Source: Aquimarina megaterium XH134
GTDB lineage: Bacteria; Bacteroidota; Bacteroidia; Flavobacteriales; Flavobacteriaceae
NCBI RefSeq assembly: GCF_000520975.1
Contig: NZ_JACB01000017.1
Location: 62,001-126,000, forward strand
Length of the DNA stretch: 64,000 nt
Direction: 5' to 3'
Made by a program: the position numbers and the translations under genes. Positions within the stretch are counted from its first letter, which is position 1, and every line of letters starts with the position of its first letter. Shown here piece after piece: positions 1 to 9,281 of this stretch. The notes beneath the pieces were generated by a model, which saw nothing but the letters and a program-made list of their open reading frames with translations, had not been told where the DNA came from and did no database searches.

Positions 1-225
1 TCTCGCTTCATTTAAGATTCGCTCATTATCTGCCTGAAGGTTTTGCATTTCTTTTCTTGCCTCTTCTGCAGATTCTAATGCATTTTTGATTCCTTCTTCG
101 CGGTTGCTAACAGCCTCTAAAATAGGTTTCCATGCAAATTTCCTTAATAATAATAGTAAACCTACAAAGATTAAAATCTGCCAGAAAAACAGACCAAACG
201 AAAAATCATTTATTAACTTCTCCAT
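1..225 (-). CDS. atpF: F0F1 ATP synthase subunit b (partial, 3' end cut by window)
   Basis: My translation of the reverse strand from the ATG at 223-225 gives 75 codons running off the left edge. The product starts MEKLINDFSFGLFFWQIL and is followed by a hydrophobic helix and then a charged, Glu/Lys/Ala-rich stretch (EGIKNALESAEEARKEMQ) typical of the b-subunit coiled coil. Subunit b is the peripheral stalk that links membrane subunit a to the F1 head. It lies 89 bp downstream of atpE in the conserved order atpB-atpE-atpF. The C-terminal half of the stator coiled coil is outside the window. Identification is firm because of the N-terminal helix and the operon position. Confidence 0.93.
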   Translation of the reverse strand, partial: MEKLINDFSFGLFFWQILIFVGLLLLLRKFAWKPILEAVSNREEGIKNALESAEEARKEMQNLQADNERILNEAR

Positions 226-314
226 TATTAATTATATTAATTTCTTTAGTGTTTAATTTTAAAAAATCTAATTAACAACAGCTATAACCAACCGTTATAG
301 CTGTTGTTTGTAAA

Positions 315-1615
<1,301 letters not shown>

Positions 1616-1737
1616 TACGCGTAAAATTTCGGTTCCTAAATTTCGGTGCAAATGTACATAATTATGTTAGATTCTTAAACTATTTTGACTAAATAAGTTT
1701 AAGATTATTGTAAAATGATTAAGTTTCTGAAAATCAA

Positions 1738-2115
1738 TTATTTATCAGAATTCAAAATCTTCGAGACATAATAGACTTCGAGGATTAAACAGATTAGATA
1801 GGCTATAAAAAAATCGAGAAAGACATTTTTATTGATTTCGAAATCACTAAGCTTACTGATAGCAATAAAAACTCCTATTTTTATAAGACTACCTGCCATA
1901 AAAATAAAACCAAGTTGGTCTTTAAATTTTTTACTTAGTAACAGTATAATGAAAGTAAACACAAAGGTAAATATGCTATTGAATATATATGAAAGCTTGA
2001 TAATATTAATATTTCTTTCGAGTAAAAAGGCATTTATGATGCTCATATGGATCAAATAACTGCCTGCTATTACAATAGTGAAAAGAAATAAAAAACGGAA
2101 TACGTTCTTTCCCAT
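1738..2115 (-). CDS. Small membrane protein of ATP synthase locus (DUF6168-like)
   Basis: This 125-residue protein has about four hydrophobic helices and few polar stretches. In flavobacteria a protein of this size and type (DUF6168 family, from memory) sits between AtpZ and AtpB, the place occupied by AtpI in other bacteria. AtpI/AtpZ proteins assist c-ring assembly or magnesium/calcium supply for the synthase. Here that role is inferred only from position and topology. The gene is 91 bp downstream of atpZ and 122 bp upstream of atpB on the same strand. No catalytic motif is visible. Confidence 0.72.
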   Translation of the reverse strand: MGKNVFRFLFLFTIVIAGSYLIHMSIINAFLLERNINIIKLSYIFNSIFTFVFTFIILLLSKKFKDQLGFIFMAGSLIKIGVFIAISKLSDFEINKNVFLDFFIAYLICLILEVYYVSKILNSDK

Positions 2116-2206
2116 TAGCGTATTAAAATTCTTTATTCAAAAAAATAAACTCTTCAAATATCTAAATTTTCTAAACATTTAAGAAATTTAAAAATCTAAT
2201 AAGTAA

Positions 2207-2437
2207 TTAATCCGATTTATTAATCCGATTGAGTTGCTTAATCACCAGATAGATAGAAGCGGTTACCCCAAAAAGAATAAACCCCATGGTAAACCATTGT
2301 TTATCCAATTCGTAGTAGGCATCTAGTTTTTTTCCGGCATAAGCACATAGGAATATGGTAGCTCCCATTTGGAAAGCTATTCCTGTAAGGGCAATATATT
2401 TATTAAAGGTTTTCTTACCCCGATTATTATTTTTCAA
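2207..2437 (-). CDS. atpZ: AtpZ/AtpI family protein
   Basis: This 76-residue protein has a basic N-terminus (KNNNRGKKTFNKY) followed by two transmembrane helices. The first carries the family pattern GIAFQMGATIFLCAYAGKKLD and the second is FTMGFILFGVTASIYLVIK. AtpZ/AtpI proteins are encoded just upstream of F0 genes and help c-ring assembly or divalent cation supply. Here it is the first gene of the ATP synthase transcription unit after a 322-bp gap from the bactofilin gene. Family assignment rests on the short two-helix form with GKxLD between the helices and on the position. Confidence 0.85.
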   Translation of the reverse strand: MKNNNRGKKTFNKYIALTGIAFQMGATIFLCAYAGKKLDAYYELDKQWFTMGFILFGVTASIYLVIKQLNRINKSD

Positions 2438-2759
2438 GGTTTCTTTTATTAAGAAAAAACATCGTTTTAAATAAACATTCTAATATACAGAAAATCTATT
2501 GTCTGATCTCGTCTCTAATAGCATGACCAGAATAAGTAATCACTAAATCGTTCGAGATTATTTACTAAAGAGAAGTTTTCTTCTCCTTCAGCTCTATAAG
2601 GAGACTCCCTTTTTGGTGTCCTGTAACTATTTTTTTAGTAAATGTTCTTATGAAATTGATATTTTTCATGCCCTTTATCTATAGTTACATTTTTTATATT
2701 AGAAGTTTGTATTCACTCAATCAAGAGAAAACTTAATACTGCAAATACAAACTTCTAAT
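2438..2759. other. 322-bp intergenic region between bactofilin and atpZ
   Basis: No gene is visible here. Two nested inverted repeats occupy the right half: a 16-bp perfect repeat directly after the bactofilin stop codon (2698-2713 with 2744-2759) and a 9-bp repeat TGTAACTAT/ATAGTTACA (2622-2630 with 2681-2689). The region must hold the promoter for the ATP synthase operon if that operon is transcribed separately from sprE-bactofilin. I did not find a clean TAnnTTTG element on the minus strand. Confidence 0.6.
2698..2759. repeat. 16-bp perfect inverted repeat downstream of bactofilin
   Basis: The left arm ATTAGAAGTTTGTATT (2698-2713) is exactly complementary to the right arm AATACAAACTTCTAAT (2744-2759), with a 30-nt spacer. 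The right arm abuts the bactofilin stop codon. On the minus-strand transcript the hairpin is followed by an A-rich rather than U-rich stretch, so it is not a classical intrinsic terminator. It could protect the 3' end of the mRNA or attenuate readthrough into the ATP synthase genes. That role is inference. Confidence 0.6.
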
Positions 2760-3206
2760 CTAAGCTGATTTTCCTTGTCCTTGTGCTGTTTGCGATTGTG
2801 AAGTTTTCTGTTCACTAGGCTTGCTCAAAGATTTCACATTACCTTTCATAGAACAAGATGCATTAAAGTTTGCTCCTGGTTCAACAGCTAATTTACCCAC
2901 AGTAACTTCGCCTTCGATATGTGCCGTTGGTTTTAAAGATAAGGTATTTGATACGTTAAGAGTTCCTGAGAACTTACCTTCGAAATCTGCATCAGAGCAC
3001 TCTAACGTACCTTTAATAAAGCCTGATGTTCCTACTACTACTTTGCCAGTAGTTTTAAAAGTTCCTTCGATAGTACCTTCAATTCTAAAACCACCTTCAG
3101 AAATAACATCTCCTACGATTTTAGTTCCTTCTGAGATTTTGTTTTGGTTACGAGAGAAATCGGTCGTACTGCCGTAGTCTCTTCCTTTTTTATTGTCTGA
3201 AAACAT
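2760..3206 (-). CDS. Bactofilin (polymer-forming cytoskeletal protein)
   Basis: This 148-residue protein has a central beta-helix domain (about residues 25-125) flanked by short disordered, charged or Gln/Ser-rich tails. The domain starts with the bactofilin pattern ISEGTKIVGDVISEGGFRIE, and the repeated glycine/valine turns (IEGTIEGTFKTTGKVVVG, GTLECSDADFEGKFSG) fit the short beta-strand rungs of the fold. Bactofilins assemble into nucleotide-independent filaments that organise the envelope or cell wall enzymes. The gene lies 23 bp downstream of sprE, so the two are probably co-transcribed. Confidence 0.93.
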   Translation of the reverse strand: MFSDNKKGRDYGSTTDFSRNQNKISEGTKIVGDVISEGGFRIEGTIEGTFKTTGKVVVGTSGFIKGTLECSDADFEGKFSGTLNVSNTLSLKPTAHIEGEVTVGKLAVEPGANFNASCSMKGNVKSLSKPSEQKTSQSQTAQGQGKSA

Positions 3207-3229
3207 AATATATAAGGGGGATTAAATGA

Positions 3230-5869
3230 TTATTCGGTTTCTAATTCTGGTTCTGATTGAGCATATTCTTCAAGATTTTTATGAATCTGAAGTACTCGAT
3301 AATTTGGAGATGCTATCGTAAAATACGCAGCCTCTACTTTTTCATAATATTTCTTTTTCCTGTTCCACTTTGTTAAATCAACACCACGGGTGTCTTCGGT
3401 TTTACCCAAAGACAATAATTCTCCAAATCCTTCTGCTGCTAATCTACTCCCGTTTGTATGTACAACTACAAATTGTTGATCTTTATTATATACATCTAAG
3501 GAAACTTTCATCTTCTCATATCGAAGTTCTTTGATAATGGCTTCTATTTGTTCTCTTAATGCTTGTGCTTGATTGTCTCCAAAAGCAGAAAATGCATAAA
3601 TCAACTTATGGTTATTCTGCTCGTCTGTATTAGTCAAAAATGCATTATCCTGAATTTGCGGAATCGTAACCTGATAGATCACCTGTGCCTTTTTACCTTC
3701 TGGGCTTTGAGGGTAATTAAGAGACACATAATTAAGTGCTTCTTTATAGGCTTCAAATCCCCTATATCGTCCTATCGCCTGAGCTTTTAATAATTCGAAT
3801 TTGGGTAAAAAATCTTCATCTCCTCCAAATTTTATAATCATCTCATTGCTTTCTTTTATTACAGACGCATATTTTTGGTTCTGAAAATCCCTATACAACC
3901 TATTATATATAGATTTAGGACTGTTTTCATCATCTTTTAATGCTTCATCAGGATTCTGAAGAATTTTGGCATATCTCGATTCTCCATGATTATTAATAAT
4001 ATCCTGCATCATTGCATTAGATCTCGAGGTGTTTCCTTGTGCCAAATAGATTTTGTATAAATTATATTTAGAAGGAATAATTAATCGTTCTTCGGGATTG
4101 CTCTGCAATAGGTTGTCGAATTTATCTATAGCTAATCCATATTCCTGAAATTTCTCTTTATATATAACTCCTAGTTGATAATAGGCAAAATTACGATCAG
4201 TTTGAAGACTATCTATAGCTGAAGGATCGGTCGGTAATTGAGCAATATAGGTTTGCGGATCAAATGTTGGATCGGTATCGATAGAGTATTCATCCTTTTT
4301 CTCTTCCTCTATTGCAGAAACAGCACCTGGATTAGAAATACTTGAAACTCTCCAATTGTCTTGTAATTCTCTGTTCCCGTATGTTCTTTTAAATGCAGTT
4401 TTACCATAAGCTACAGTAGTCTGATTATAGAAATAAAAGATTCCTCCTTCTACCTTTGGCCCTTTAGTATCTGTTCCAAATCCAGAACCTGGCTGTCTAT
4501 ACCTTTGTTCTACAGGTAAGTTTTCCTTTATTCTGGCAATTTCTGCAGCTTTTTCTTCTTCTATAGCTTTTGTTTTTAACGCATTGGTATACTCTGCATA
4601 ATACGTTATTCTTTGTTCTGGCGACATGGCCAAAACAGTAAGAATACTATCATTTGTTTTGGCAATACCTTCATATAAAATAACATCTTCAAGATTGTCT
4701 CTCTTTTTCTTTAGTACCCTATATCGTTTTGAATCTACAATCATTCGCTGAAGTGTGCTATCATAATACGCTCCAGAGATAGCATACTCTTTTCTATCAA
4801 AACTAATATCTCCAAGAGTATAATAATTAAGGGATTCTAAGTATTTATCTTCAGACTTTGTTCGTAATGATTTATTATAATATGCTACAGCCAGATCAAT
4901 AGAATCCAAAGTTTTAAAATAGACTGCTTTTTGATTGTATATTTTATCTAAAAACGGTCGATTTTCTCGATTTTTTTCAAGATCAGCTAATAATTCAAGA
5001 AACTCTTCTTTATTGCCATTCTCATAATTAAAATTTCGAGCTTTTGCCATATAGGCATTCATCATATATTTTCTGGGCGCCTTTCTATTAAGTTCAATAA
5101 CCTGATCAAAAGCGTAATTTGCACTATCCTTATAGCCTAACTCATTTAATAATTGTCCTTTTATATACAAATATCTGCCTTTCTCTTCATTTTTTCTGGT
5201 ATGAACGGCAGCTTTGGTAATATAAGTAACAGCAGAGTCTTTTCTTTCTAAGTTAATATACGCCTGAGCCATCATAGCTACAGCATCGGCATAATCCTGA
5301 GGTTTCATAAACTCCTGCTCGATCATTCGGGTAAGATCCTCTATCGCTTTATCGTTATTATCAAGGCGAAGATTAGTTTTGGCCCTCCATACTTTGGCAT
5401 GATTGATCGTATTACTTGTGGGATATTTATATAAAATGTAGTTAAAAGCTTCTAATGCCGGTACAAAACGTTGTTCAAAATAACGAGCTTTGCCTAATAG
5501 CAAAAATGCTTCATCGATTTTAGGGTTACGTTCCTTATTATCAATAAGCATGCTATGTTTTTGGATTGCTTTTACAGCCTTTTCCTCTGCCTTATCAAAG
5601 TTTTTATTAAGTACCTCATTAGGAAGTCTAACATCTTCACTTACAATCATCCTTTCTACGGGTAGTAACTCCCAGAAATTGTCTTTATAAGACTGAATGA
5701 TATCTTCCTTACCTATATCAAAAGCCAATCGGCCATTATATAGCGTATTATTTTTTGTAGTAACATCATGCCATGTACGATTTATAAACTTGTCCTTTTT
5801 ACGAGAACAAGCAAATCCTACAATTGCCAAAAGCAATATCAGTGCGATCTTTAATAATTTTCTGCCCAA
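3230..5869 (-). CDS. sprE: Type IX secretion/gliding lipoprotein SprE (PorW)
   Basis: This 879-residue lipoprotein has a signal peptide ending in a lipobox (AIVGFAC, lipidated Cys21) and many tetratricopeptide-like helix pairs, for example around FLLLGKARYFEQRFVPALEAF, YADAVAMMAQAYINLERKDSAV and FAYYQLGVIYKEKFQEYGLAIDKF. Length, lipobox and TPR content match SprE of Flavobacterium johnsoniae and PorW of Porphyromonas. These are required for type IX secretion and, in gliding species, for motility, and they probably connect the motor complex to the outer-membrane ring. The middle (about 470-560) is low in TPR signal and Pro/Gly rich. It is followed by a bactofilin gene and then ATP synthase genes. 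Confidence 0.9.
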   Translation of the reverse strand: MGRKLLKIALILLLAIVGFACSRKKDKFINRTWHDVTTKNNTLYNGRLAFDIGKEDIIQSYKDNFWELLPVERMIVSEDVRLPNEVLNKNFDKAEEKAVKAIQKHSMLIDNKERNPKIDEAFLLLGKARYFEQRFVPALEAFNYILYKYPTSNTINHAKVWRAKTNLRLDNNDKAIEDLTRMIEQEFMKPQDYADAVAMMAQAYINLERKDSAVTYITKAAVHTRKNEEKGRYLYIKGQLLNELGYKDSANYAFDQVIELNRKAPRKYMMNAYMAKARNFNYENGNKEEFLELLADLEKNRENRPFLDKIYNQKAVYFKTLDSIDLAVAYYNKSLRTKSEDKYLESLNYYTLGDISFDRKEYAISGAYYDSTLQRMIVDSKRYRVLKKKRDNLEDVILYEGIAKTNDSILTVLAMSPEQRITYYAEYTNALKTKAIEEEKAAEIARIKENLPVEQRYRQPGSGFGTDTKGPKVEGGIFYFYNQTTVAYGKTAFKRTYGNRELQDNWRVSSISNPGAVSAIEEEKKDEYSIDTDPTFDPQTYIAQLPTDPSAIDSLQTDRNFAYYQLGVIYKEKFQEYGLAIDKFDNLLQSNPEERLIIPSKYNLYKIYLAQGNTSRSNAMMQDIINNHGESRYAKILQNPDEALKDDENSPKSIYNRLYRDFQNQKYASVIKESNEMIIKFGGDEDFLPKFELLKAQAIGRYRGFEAYKEALNYVSLNYPQSPEGKKAQVIYQVTIPQIQDNAFLTNTDEQNNHKLIYAFSAFGDNQAQALREQIEAIIKELRYEKMKVSLDVYNKDQQFVVVHTNGSRLAAEGFGELLSLGKTEDTRGVDLTKWNRKKKYYEKVEAAYFTIASPNYRVLQIHKNLEEYAQSEPELETE

Positions 5870-6247
5870 ACCAGATAAATTTATACGTGTGATAACTAAA
5901 AAACTTGACTTTTAGTGTGTTGATTGTACACAAAAATTATGTGTGCGTTGTAAAAATACATTTCTTTCGTTAAAAAACCGGTTGTTAACATCTTTTTCTC
6001 GGCTTAAGCTCTCTTTTTTTACTATATCGATTATTGATCAAAATATTATATCCAAAATTAAGGAAATCACAACATCAACATTTTATTGATTATCAAAATG
6101 TTAAATATGATCGTGATTTGTTTTCTAGGTAAAAATTATTCAATAAATTCATTGTGATTTTTATAGACTATTATCCTATCAAAATTTTAGACTCATGTCT
6201 TAAGTGTCTATAAATGTTTAAGGCAAAAATCTCTTAAAACTCTTATT
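5870..6247. other. 378-bp divergent intergenic region (sprE / GG-leader peptide)
   Basis: No gene is visible. The region must contain divergent promoters for sprE (minus) and the double-glycine peptide at 6248 (plus). It is very AT-rich. I could not find a well-spaced TTG...TAnnTTTG pair for either direction. The hexamer TAGACT occurs twice within about 30 bp on the plus strand shortly upstream of the peptide gene, without a known meaning. Confidence 0.5.
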
Positions 6248-6439
6248 ATGAAATCAAAATTGTTAAACTTAGGTAAGGCACTAAACAAAAAACAACAGCA
6301 AAAAATTATGGGTGGTGCTCACAGGCTTTGTACCAGTCATCAAGATTGCCCTGGGGGTCAGGGATGTTGTTATGCCGTAGAATTATGCTTTTTAGATTCT
6401 TATCCTGGTCTACAGCCAGGTGGCACATGTTGGAATTAA
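6248..6439 (+). CDS. Double-glycine-leader peptide with six-cysteine knottin/WAP-like core
   Basis: This 63-residue precursor has a charged leader (residues 1-23) ending KKQQQKIMGG, the double-glycine site normally cut by a C39 peptidase of an ABC exporter. The 40-residue core has six cysteines: C28, C34, C40, C41, C47, C61, spaced C-x5-C-x5-CC-x5-C-x13-C. The CPGGQGCC segment resembles the CPGxxKCC heart of WAP four-disulfide domains, and the C-C-CC-C-C order is that of cystine knots. Flavobacteria carry many bacteriocin-like GG peptides of unknown activity. No C39 transporter or modification enzyme is nearby, so maturation must be encoded elsewhere or the peptide has another role. It stands alone, 184 bp upstream of an AraC-type regulator. 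Confidence 0.8.
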   Translation: MKSKLLNLGKALNKKQQQKIMGGAHRLCTSHQDCPGGQGCCYAVELCFLDSYPGLQPGGTCWN

Positions 6440-6623
6440 ATACTTTTTTCTAATTAATCCAAAAATAACAGGGTGCTGAAAACAATTTTTTTTGGTACCC
6501 TTTAAAATAAAGAACACATCTTCTAATAATCTTTCTTTTAATATCGAAAGACTTCTTGCTATTCTCTTTTCCAAAGTGTTGTATTGGTACTAACAAAAAA
6601 GTAGAGTAGTTAATCCATTTTTT

Positions 6624-7694
6624 ATGACCATCATAAGGTATTTTCTTCTCATACAGGCATTCATAATTCTATTTATTTCTGGTGGAGTTTTCTTCAAACA
6701 TTCTAAAAACCTAAAAAGCTGGACAATTGCTTTTTTTTCGGGAATATTTGGTTTGGAAATATTAGTATTTCTTTATGGAACCAGTAAACTATCTATAATT
6801 TATCCCGAGTTTTTAGGGTGGTTTTATTTTGATATGGGTTTTCTTTATGGTCCTTTTTTATGGTTTCATTTTCATTCTTTTATCTATGACAAAAACCGAT
6901 ATTCAAAAATTGATAGTTTACATTTTATAGCATTCGTAATTACATATATTCTCATAATAGACATTTTAATGTTACCCAATGAAGAACGTTTACAATATAT
7001 GAGAGAACGTTTTTTAGATCAAATTATGCCAATAAATTACGCCAGGGCCATTCATCAACTACTATACGCAATTGCCATTATTTATATAACCAAAAAAAAC
7101 AAGGCCAAACTCTCTTCAAACGTATTAGTATATTTATTTACACTTGCGATTATATACATCTGTTCTACTCTGATTATTTCATTCCTTACTCTATTCGCTG
7201 ATGGCTGGCGTCAATTTGCTTACTATTATTTGTTTAACAACATCATGATTTTTGTTGTTGGGATTATTCTCTATAAAAATCCTCAATTTCTGAAAGAGAT
7301 TAAAAAAAAATATTCGAACTCTACATTGGATCATGACGATATGGTTCAAATTCAAAAGAAAATTACCAATCTATTTATTTATGATTCGATATTTCTAAAA
7401 AATGATCTCACCATTAGGTATTTGGCTGAAGAACTTAATGTGAAACCTTATCAAATTTCACAGACTTTTTCTGAATTTATTCAAGAAAATTTTAATGATT
7501 ACGTAAACAAACATAGGGTAACATATTCTCAAAAATTATTGAAAGACACTGCATACAACATTTATAAAATAGAAGCTATTGCTACAGAGTCTGGTTTTAA
7601 TAATAAGGTCACTTTTTATAAGGCCTTTACAAAGCATACCGCTACAACACCCTCTAAATATCGAAACTTAAATAAAAGAAAGAGTAAAGAATAA
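6624..7694 (+). CDS. Membrane-anchored AraC-family transcriptional regulator
   Basis: This 356-residue protein has about six to seven hydrophobic helices over residues 1-225, then a C-terminal AraC/XylS double helix-turn-helix domain (about 255-350). The first HTH is LTIRYLAEELNVKPYQISQTF. The second is YKIEAIATESGFNNKVTFYKAFTK, followed by TATTPSKYR. This layout is common in flavobacteria, where the membrane half is thought to sense an extracytoplasmic signal. It sits between a GG-leader peptide gene and two cysteine-rich exported protein genes on the same strand, so it is a candidate regulator of that island. The signal and targets are unknown. Confidence 0.88.
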   Translation: MTIIRYFLLIQAFIILFISGGVFFKHSKNLKSWTIAFFSGIFGLEILVFLYGTSKLSIIYPEFLGWFYFDMGFLYGPFLWFHFHSFIYDKNRYSKIDSLHFIAFVITYILIIDILMLPNEERLQYMRERFLDQIMPINYARAIHQLLYAIAIIYITKKNKAKLSSNVLVYLFTLAIIYICSTLIISFLTLFADGWRQFAYYYLFNNIMIFVVGIILYKNPQFLKEIKKKYSNSTLDHDDMVQIQKKITNLFIYDSIFLKNDLTIRYLAEELNVKPYQISQTFSEFIQENFNDYVNKHRVTYSQKLLKDTAYNIYKIEAIATESGFNNKVTFYKAFTKHTATTPSKYRNLNKRKSKE

Positions 7695-7797
7695 TTTAAG
7701 TTAACGTTTTACAAGGTTTTTTATATGTCATAAATCATGATTGGTCAATAATTTTATGCTGAGTAATAATTTATTAATCACTTAAATACAACAAATC

Positions 7798-8118
7798 ATG
7801 AAAAAGTATTTCTTAACATCAAAAGTGAAATTCATAAAAACTTCGCTTGTCTTATTATGTGCAATTTTATTATCCATTTTCTTAATGACTCCATTAGAAA
7901 ATCTAAATGCCAACAACTTAAAAAAACCTACCTTAGAAAATATGGATTGCACCACTGGTTGGAGGCCTCAGCGTGAATTTTGTTCTTCTTGTTTGCTTGG
8001 CGTTTGTACTAAATATAGAGAAGATAGAAAATACCATTTTTGTGGAGGAATGGAAATAGCAACCGATGAGTATAGAAACGTCTTTATAGGGTTTTCTTCA
8101 TCTTCAAATTGTCCCTAA
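7798..8118 (+). CDS. Cysteine-rich exported small protein, unknown function
   Basis: The product has 106 residues. A basic N-terminus (KKYFLTSKVKFIKT) and one hydrophobic helix (about 15-32) suggest a signal anchor or an uncleaved signal peptide. The exported part, from about residue 33, contains six cysteines (51, 62, 65, 70, 82, 105), an even number consistent with disulfides in the periplasm or outside. I do not recognise the family. Residues around the membrane exit (MTPLENLNANN...TLENMDCTTGW) align with the next gene's product (LTSFKNN...FSEDLTGGW), so the two look like diverged paralogues. The stop is 33 bp before the next gene, which suggests co-transcription. Confidence 0.72.
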   Translation: MKKYFLTSKVKFIKTSLVLLCAILLSIFLMTPLENLNANNLKKPTLENMDCTTGWRPQREFCSSCLLGVCTKYREDRKYHFCGGMEIATDEYRNVFIGFSSSSNCP

Positions 8119-8151
8119 ACTTCTTTTATTAACTTTTAAAATAATATAATT

Positions 8152-8529
8152 ATGAAACCACAAGAAATGAAAAAAACAATTAAGCCCGCTTTGTTATCCA
8201 TAACAGCAATTATAATTTTTGTTTTTATGCTCACTAGTTTTAAAAACAATACAATACCAGACAAACTTGTAAATGTAGAGTTTTCTGAAGATCTTACAGG
8301 AGGTTGGGTTTGTGGAGGAACAGATGACTGTGGAACAACCAGAGAGCGTACTTATACAGATGTATCTTGTAAAAAACATTGGAGTTGTCTTTGGCTTTGT
8401 GAAAAAAAATATGTTGTTACAATCACAGAAACAAAACGTTGCGCTACTGGATTTCCTAATTGCGAAGGAGGAAATGCTCACAAATGGGATGAAACCGGCA
8501 GCAGTGGCAGATGGGTAAAATGTAACTAA
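8152..8529 (+). CDS. Cysteine-rich exported small protein, paralogue of the preceding gene
   Basis: The product has 125 residues; a start at Met6 is also possible. A lysine-rich N-terminus precedes one hydrophobic helix (about 12-29). The exported portion has eight cysteines (54, 60, 73, 79, 83, 97, 104, 124), many Trp and Gly, and no recognisable domain. The exit segment and the EDLTGGW motif resemble the preceding gene's product. A strong intrinsic terminator lies 3 bp after the stop, marking the end of the island. A secreted peptide, toxin or antimicrobial role is possible but is only inference from size, export signal and cysteine content. Confidence 0.72.
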   Translation: MKPQEMKKTIKPALLSITAIIIFVFMLTSFKNNTIPDKLVNVEFSEDLTGGWVCGGTDDCGTTRERTYTDVSCKKHWSCLWLCEKKYVVTITETKRCATGFPNCEGGNAHKWDETGSSGRWVKCN

Positions 8530-8531
8530 TC

Positions 8532-8572
8532 AAACATGCTATCTTTTAAATACAATAAAAGATAGCATGTTT
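8532..8572. terminator. Bidirectional intrinsic terminator
   Basis: Two perfect 17-nt complementary arms (8532-8548 and 8556-8572; AAACATGCTATCTTTTA and its complement) enclose a 7-nt loop. A T-rich tract follows on the plus strand. It separates the convergent cysteine-rich protein gene and the ABC ATPase gene, so it probably serves both directions. Confidence 0.9.
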
Positions 8573-8574
8573 TC

Positions 8575-9276
8575 TTATTCTTCTTCACCAAAATGTGCCT
8601 CAAGCTCTCTAAGCGTTTCTTCTGATGTAGAAAGATCTTTTACTACTTGTCCTTTATCCAGCACTACAATTCGCTCGCATACTTCTGTAACATGCATTAG
8701 GTCATGACTAGACACTAAAACTGTAATATTAGGATCTGTAGATAGTTCTTTAATTATTTTTTTTAATCGAATTTGTGTAGTTGGATCCAAATTCGCAAAG
8801 GGTTCATCTAGAACAATTACTTCTGGATTACCAATAAGTGCAGCTACAATACCTGCTTTTTTCTGATTCCCTTTAGAGAGGTCTCTTAAGTATTTTTTTT
8901 GCCCTAAAATCTCACCATGAAAAAAGTCTTCAAAACCAGATAATAATGCATCTACATCGGCTTTATTTTGCCCACGAAGTTCTCCTATAAAATAAAAATA
9001 CTCTTCTGCAGTAAGATACCCTATCAAGAATGTCTCGTCAATAAATGCTGAAGTAACCGATTTCCATTCTTCACTTTCATTAACTTTAATTCCTTTATTT
9101 TCGATATACCCTGTTGTCGGTTGAATAAGATCTAATATAGCACTAAATAAAGTTGTTTTTCCTGCTCCGTTATTACCCACCAGACCAAAACTCTTTCCTT
9201 TCTGTATTTCTAGAGATTCAATATTAAGTACGGTATTTCCGGTATATGTTTTAGTTAGATTATGTACTGATATCAT
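8575..9276 (-). CDS. ABC transporter ATP-binding protein
   Basis: This 233-residue ATPase has all core motifs: Walker A GNNGAGKTT (about 34-42), ABC signature LSKGNQKK, Walker B VIVLDEPFANLDPTT and the switch His in SSHD. The signature has LSKGN instead of LSGGQ, a variant common in CcmA/NatA-like exporters of the ABC-2 class. It starts 5 bp downstream of the stop of a large membrane protein that is evidently its permease. The substrate cannot be read from the sequence. Confidence 0.93.
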   Translation of the reverse strand: MISVHNLTKTYTGNTVLNIESLEIQKGKSFGLVGNNGAGKTTLFSAILDLIQPTTGYIENKGIKVNESEEWKSVTSAFIDETFLIGYLTAEEYFYFIGELRGQNKADVDALLSGFEDFFHGEILGQKKYLRDLSKGNQKKAGIVAALIGNPEVIVLDEPFANLDPTTQIRLKKIIKELSTDPNITVLVSSHDLMHVTEVCERIVVLDKGQVVKDLSTSEETLRELEAHFGEEE

Positions 9277-9281
9277 GTTTC

